A stretch of 64,000 nt of DNA from NCBI RefSeq assembly GCF_040438645.1, contig NZ_CP159253.1:5638908-5702907 (forward strand). Direction: 5' to 3'. The stretch's first letter is position 1, and every line of letters starts with the position of its first letter. Under the pieces are notes generated by a model. It saw only the letters and a program-made list of their open reading frames with translations. It was not told the origin of the DNA and ran no database searches. Origin of the DNA: Mesorhizobium sp. WSM2240. GTDB taxonomy: Bacteria; Pseudomonadota; Alphaproteobacteria; Rhizobiales; Rhizobiaceae. The position numbers were made by a program, and so were the translations under genes. Positions 60,970 through 64,000 of this stretch are shown here, piece after piece.

Positions 60970-61852
60970 ACTTCCTGAAGTAGAGACCGTACGGCGCGGC
61001 CTGCAGCCGGTGATGGAGGGCGCCCGGATAGTGCGTGTCGAAACCCGGCGGCCGGATCTGCGCTTCCCGTTTCCCGAGCGCTTTGCCGAACGGCTCCAAG
61101 GCCGTACAATCAGCGCGCTGGGCAGGCGCGCAAAATACCTTACAGCGCATACCGACGGCGGGCCGACACTGATCTGCCATCTCGGAATGTCCGGATCTTT
61201 CCGGGTTGAAGCGGATGCGGACAGCCATGCGCCCGGCACCTTCCATCACGAACGCTCCAAGGCATCGGCGCACGACCATGTGGTGTTCCACATGGAGATA
61301 CCGCGTGGCGAGGCCGCCCGCGTGGTCTTCAACGACCCCAGGCGCTTTGGTTTCATGCTGTTTGCTGAAGGCGCTATTGACGACCATCCGATGCTGGCCG
61401 GGCTGGGGGTCGAGCCGACGGGCAACGCTCTCGACGGGCGACTGATCCAGGAATTGTTCCAAGGCCGAAAATCGCCGCTCAAGGCGGCGCTCCTCGACCA
61501 GAGGCTCATCGCAGGCCTCGGCAATATATATGTCGCGGAGGCGCTGTGGCGCGCCGGCCTGTCGCCGCTCCGCGCGGCCGGAACGATCGCCGAGCGGGGA
61601 AAGAAGGCCGCGGCTCGCGCCGATGCACTGGCTGAGGCTGTGCGGTCGGTGATCTCCGACGCCATCAAGGCGGGCGGCTCGTCGTTGCGGGACTACATCC
61701 AGGCCGACGGCTCGCTCGGCTATTTTCAGCATTCGTTCTCTGTCTATGACCGTGAGGGCGAGCCCTGCCCGACGCCCGGCTGCAAAGGCCAGATCGCGCG
61801 CGTCGTGCAGAGCGGACGGTCGACATTCTATTGCCCGTCCTGCCAGCGTTAG
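60962..61852 (+). CDS. mutM: Formamidopyrimidine-DNA glycosylase MutM (Fpg)
   Basis: From ATG 60962 the protein has 296 residues and begins [14 protein letters not shown], with the catalytic Pro2 and Glu3 expected after Met removal. The H2TH region shows [20 protein letters not shown]. The C-terminal zinc finger has CPTPGC and CPSC. It excises 8-oxoguanine. The fixed PELPEVE start excludes the longer frame to 60932. Confidence 0.97.
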   Translation: MPELPEVETVRRGLQPVMEGARIVRVETRRPDLRFPFPERFAERLQGRTISALGRRAKYLTAHTDGGPTLICHLGMSGSFRVEADADSHAPGTFHHERSKASAHDHVVFHMEIPRGEAARVVFNDPRRFGFMLFAEGAIDDHPMLAGLGVEPTGNALDGRLIQELFQGRKSPLKAALLDQRLIAGLGNIYVAEALWRAGLSPLRAAGTIAERGKKAAARADALAEAVRSVISDAIKAGGSSLRDYIQADGSLGYFQHSFSVYDREGEPCPTPGCKGQIARVVQSGRSTFYCPSCQR

Positions 61853-61913
61853 GTTAGAGCAAAGGCTGCTCTAGGTCAGGGCGACAACGCGCAGGTTTCA
61901 AGGAGAGCTTCCG

Positions 61914-62687
61914 ATGGCTTACGAAACGATCATCGTCGAAACGCGCGGCAAGGTCGGCCTTGTCACGCTCAACCGACCGAATGCGCTGAATGCGCTGAAC
62001 TCCACGGTTCTTGCCGAAGTGCTGGCGGCGATGCAGATATTCGAGGCCAATCCGCGTATCGGCGCCATGGTGCTGACCGGCTCGGAAAAGGCGTTTGCGG
62101 CCGGCGCAGACATCAAGGAAATGCAGTCCAAGAGCTATGTCGACGCCTATTTTGAGGATTTCTTCGGCGGCTGGGAGCAATTTACCCGCATCCGCAAGCC
62201 GGTCATCGCGGCGGTTGCCGGATATGCGCTTGGCGGCGGCTGCGAGCTCGCGATGATGTGCGACTTCATCATTGCCGCCGACAATGCCAAATTCGGCCAG
62301 CCGGAAATCACGCTCGGCGTCATGCCTGGCATGGGCGGCTCGCAACGCCTCACCCGCTTCGTCGGCAAGTCCAAGGCCATGGACATGTGCCTGACCGGCC
62401 GGATGATGGACGCAGACGAAGCCGAGCGCTCCGGCCTGGTGTCTCGCGTCGTGCCGATGGGGGAGCTTCTGGAGGAGGCGCTGAAGGCCGCGACCAAGAT
62501 CGCCGAATTCTCGCTGCCCGCCGTTATGATGGCGAAGGAAGCGGTCAATCGCTCCTATGAAAGCACGCTTGCCGAAGGCCTGCGCTTCGAACGCCGGCTC
62601 TTCCACTCCATGTTCGCGCTGGAAGACCAGAAGGAAGGCATGGCGGCCTTTATCGAGAAGCGTTCTGCCAATTTCAGGAACCAGTGA
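61914..62687 (+). CDS. Enoyl-CoA hydratase
   Basis: The 257 residues are a crotonase-fold protein. The oxyanion-hole stretches are [11 protein letters not shown] and [17 protein letters not shown]. The catalytic Glu pair lies in [20 protein letters not shown]. It would hydrate 2-enoyl-CoA in beta-oxidation. An enoyl-CoA hydratase between mutM and rpsT is a conserved rhizobial arrangement. Confidence 0.93.
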   Translation: MAYETIIVETRGKVGLVTLNRPNALNALNSTVLAEVLAAMQIFEANPRIGAMVLTGSEKAFAAGADIKEMQSKSYVDAYFEDFFGGWEQFTRIRKPVIAAVAGYALGGGCELAMMCDFIIAADNAKFGQPEITLGVMPGMGGSQRLTRFVGKSKAMDMCLTGRMMDADEAERSGLVSRVVPMGELLEEALKAATKIAEFSLPAVMMAKEAVNRSYESTLAEGLRFERRLFHSMFALEDQKEGMAAFIEKRSANFRNQ

Positions 62688-62847
62688 CCGCCGCCGCGAA
62701 CCCGTTCAAAATCGCACCCAAACAGCGTTGACGCGCCGGGAAAGCTGCACTATAAGCCGCACCAACCGAGGCGGCCTGTGGCTGCCCGTTTGTTTTTTGC
62801 GCCCAAGCCAAATCGGGCGCCCATGCAGAGATTAAAAGAGAGGCACC

Positions 62848-63114
62848 ATGGCCAATACGTCTTCGGCCAAGAAGGCTACGCGCAAGATCGCACGGCGCAC
62901 CGCGATGAACAAGAACCGCCGCTCGCGCGTCCGGACCTATGTTCGCAAGGTCGAGGAAGCGCTGGCAGCCGGCGACAAGACTGCCGCGGAGGCAGCTTTG
63001 CTGGCCGCCCAGCCGGAACTGATGCGCGCGGCGACCAAGGGCGTCATGCACAAGAACACCGCTTCTCGCAAAGTTTCGCGGCTGGCTCAGCGCCTCAAGA
63101 CGCTGTCTGTCTGA
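62848..63114 (+). CDS. rpsT: 30S ribosomal protein S20
   Basis: The 88 residues are very basic and helical, beginning [20 protein letters not shown] and including [20 protein letters not shown] and [16 protein letters not shown]. It binds 16S rRNA early in assembly. AGAGAGGC precedes the ATG and a terminator follows. Confidence 0.97.
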   Translation: MANTSSAKKATRKIARRTAMNKNRRSRVRTYVRKVEEALAAGDKTAAEAALLAAQPELMRAATKGVMHKNTASRKVSRLAQRLKTLSV

Positions 63115-63140
63115 CGAATACACATCGCCCGATTGAACAA

Positions 63141-63166
63141 ACCCGGCCTAACCCGCCGGGTTTTTT
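63141..63166 (+). terminator. Rho-independent terminator after rpsT
   Basis: ACCCGGC (63141-63147) pairs with GCCGGGT around a 7-base loop, followed by six T residues. Confidence 0.85.
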
Positions 63167-63928
63167 CGTTTGCCGACAATGGGTTGCAAAATACCCGCAA
63201 CAGGATGCCCTAGGGAACCCCCAGGAGTTGCAACTGTTTTGCCGGCATATGCAGGATTTCTGAAGTCCGGCAGTCCAAAGCGCCGCCTCGGCGGATAACT
63301 CGCCTGGCGAATTTTCTATTTTAGAATCAGATACTTGCGCAAGGTTATCCACAGCTTGTTCATTATGCCGGTGGATGATCCGAGGCAATTAGCTGTCAAG
63401 CAAATATTTTAAAAATATTTCCCGCGAGGGGCCGGATTTGGGAGCCGGCGAGAAACGATTTGAATCCACACGCTTTTGTCGTTTCGGCGACTGACGACGC
63501 TCCCGAGTCAAGCAATTCACCAATCAGATTCATTAAAAATCCGTTAGCTGTGGCCTTGCCCTGTCCACAGCGATTTTTGTAATGTCTGTCCATCGAAAGG
63601 GGCGGGCCAATGGGCCTGACGACCTAGCTGTAAATCGCAGAATTTGGGCGTGGGGTTCATCTCTGCGAACGGATTGGGTTTGCCTTTTCGAGCGTGTAGG
63701 GGACTGGGGCAAGACAAAATTTCGGGAAGCGAGTGCGCTCTGGCTATTTGCCGGAAACGAACTTCCTTTGCCTTGTTTTGGGGTGAAGCCGGTACGGGCG
63801 GGGACAAGCCCGTGCCGGCATTCAAGGAACCGTGTCGTCGGGCAGGTGCACGGCGATCGGGACCGACTGTCGACGATGCGCGGTGCGGCGTCGGCGGAAG
63901 CACAGAAATGAAAACGAGGGATTGACCA
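63167..63928. other. Upstream region of dnaA with DnaA-box-like sites
   Basis: This 762-base stretch has no supported gene. It has AT-rich blocks (AAATATTTTAAAAATATTT at 63402-63420) and three same-strand DnaA-box-like sites: 63345, 63462 (GAATCCACA) and 63561 (CTGTCCACA). An inverted repeat GCTGTGG/CCACAGC spans 63547-63571. It most likely holds the dnaA promoter and autoregulatory sites; origin function is possible but not shown. Confidence 0.5.
63345..63353 (+). promoter_or_regulatory. Perfect consensus DnaA box
   Basis: TTATCCACA matches the consensus DnaA box exactly. It lies 576 bases before the putative dnaA start. Confidence 0.7.
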
Positions 63929-64000
63929 ATGCAAAGCGGCATCGAAAAGGAAGCTAAGTCCGGCTTTTCTTTTCCTGGAAATCTGATTGGGGGGGATGGC
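63929..64000 (+). CDS. dnaA: Chromosomal replication initiator DnaA, N-terminus only (cut by window end)
   Basis: An open frame starts at ATG 63929 behind GAGGG and runs off the window after 24 codons (MQSGIEKEAKSGFSFPGNLI and on). Too little is present to show a domain. The assignment rests on position: rpsT is followed by dnaA in most rhizobia, and DnaA-box-like sites lie upstream. It could be another gene, but context favours DnaA. Confidence 0.7.
   Translation, partial: MQSGIEKEAKSGFSFPGNLIGGDG

Noticed and set aside
63533..63934. Overlapping 90-130 codon frames on both strands upstream of dnaA
   Set aside because: They overlap each other on both strands, lack ribosome binding sites and show no family features. 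The region looks regulatory.

Overview
The window is a GC-rich stretch of bacterial chromosome that reads throughout as an alphaproteobacterium of the order Hyphomicrobiales (Rhizobiales), most like Mesorhizobium or a close Phyllobacteriaceae relative. This rests on gene order and protein style: mutM-echA-rpsT-dnaA at the right end, ffs-dnaX-ybaB-recR, miaB-phoH-ybeY-corC-lnt-xre-metK-trmB, and a yejA1-yejA2-yejB-yejE-yejF operon. Species assignment is inference, since no rRNA gene is present. No tRNA gene, CRISPR array, prophage or insertion sequence was recognised.

Layout. 1-5 kb: a small secreted Cys-rich protein, a stand-alone hydantoinase/oxoprolinase-like protein and malate synthase G. 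5.1-5.25 kb: a 152-bp inverted-repeat element. 5.35-17.8 kb: translation, RNA and envelope housekeeping genes (tsaB, rimI, plsC, miaB, phoH, ybeY, corC, lnt, an Xre regulator, metK, trmB), interrupted by one oppositely oriented MFS exporter. 17.8-25 kb: def, rmuC, a 42-residue Lys-rich protein, a guanidine-II (mini-ykkC) riboswitch in front of a Gdx/SugE guanidinium exporter, a DUF6481-type protein, two luciferase-like oxidoreductases around an AI-2E family permease, and a small DUF1579-like gene near two inverted copies of a dispersed repeat. 25.7-30.7 kb, minus strand: SRP RNA, dnaX, ybaB, recR and a lytic transglycosylase, with a GNAT gene on the plus strand. 30.8-35.7 kb: a HIT protein, nudC, a MarR-GNAT fusion with two palindromic operators, pheA, kdsB and a membrane-anchored cytochrome c.

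35.9-43.6 kb is a five-gene YejABEF-type peptide importer with two binding proteins, one with a Sec-type signal and one with a Tat-type signal. 43.6-47.3 kb: a GhrA-like reductase and a minus-strand pepB/marR/nlpC group. 47.4-59.5 kb is a tad/cpa locus for Flp pili. Flp pilin, cpaA, B, C, D, E, F, tadB and tadC lie on the minus strand. A TPR lipoprotein (TadD-like), a stand-alone CpaC N-domain protein and two TadE-type pseudopilins lie on the plus strand. cpaF appears to carry a one-base frameshift in a C run near its N-terminus. 59.7-64 kb: deoB, mutM, an enoyl-CoA hydratase, rpsT, a 0.8-kb DnaA-box-bearing intergenic region, and the first 24 codons of what is probably dnaA.

Most of the window is ordinary core chromosome. 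The points most worth a second look are the guanidine-II riboswitch, the cpaF frameshift, the duplicated secretin N-domain protein, the operator that overlaps the start codon of the MarR-GNAT gene, and the dispersed repeats.
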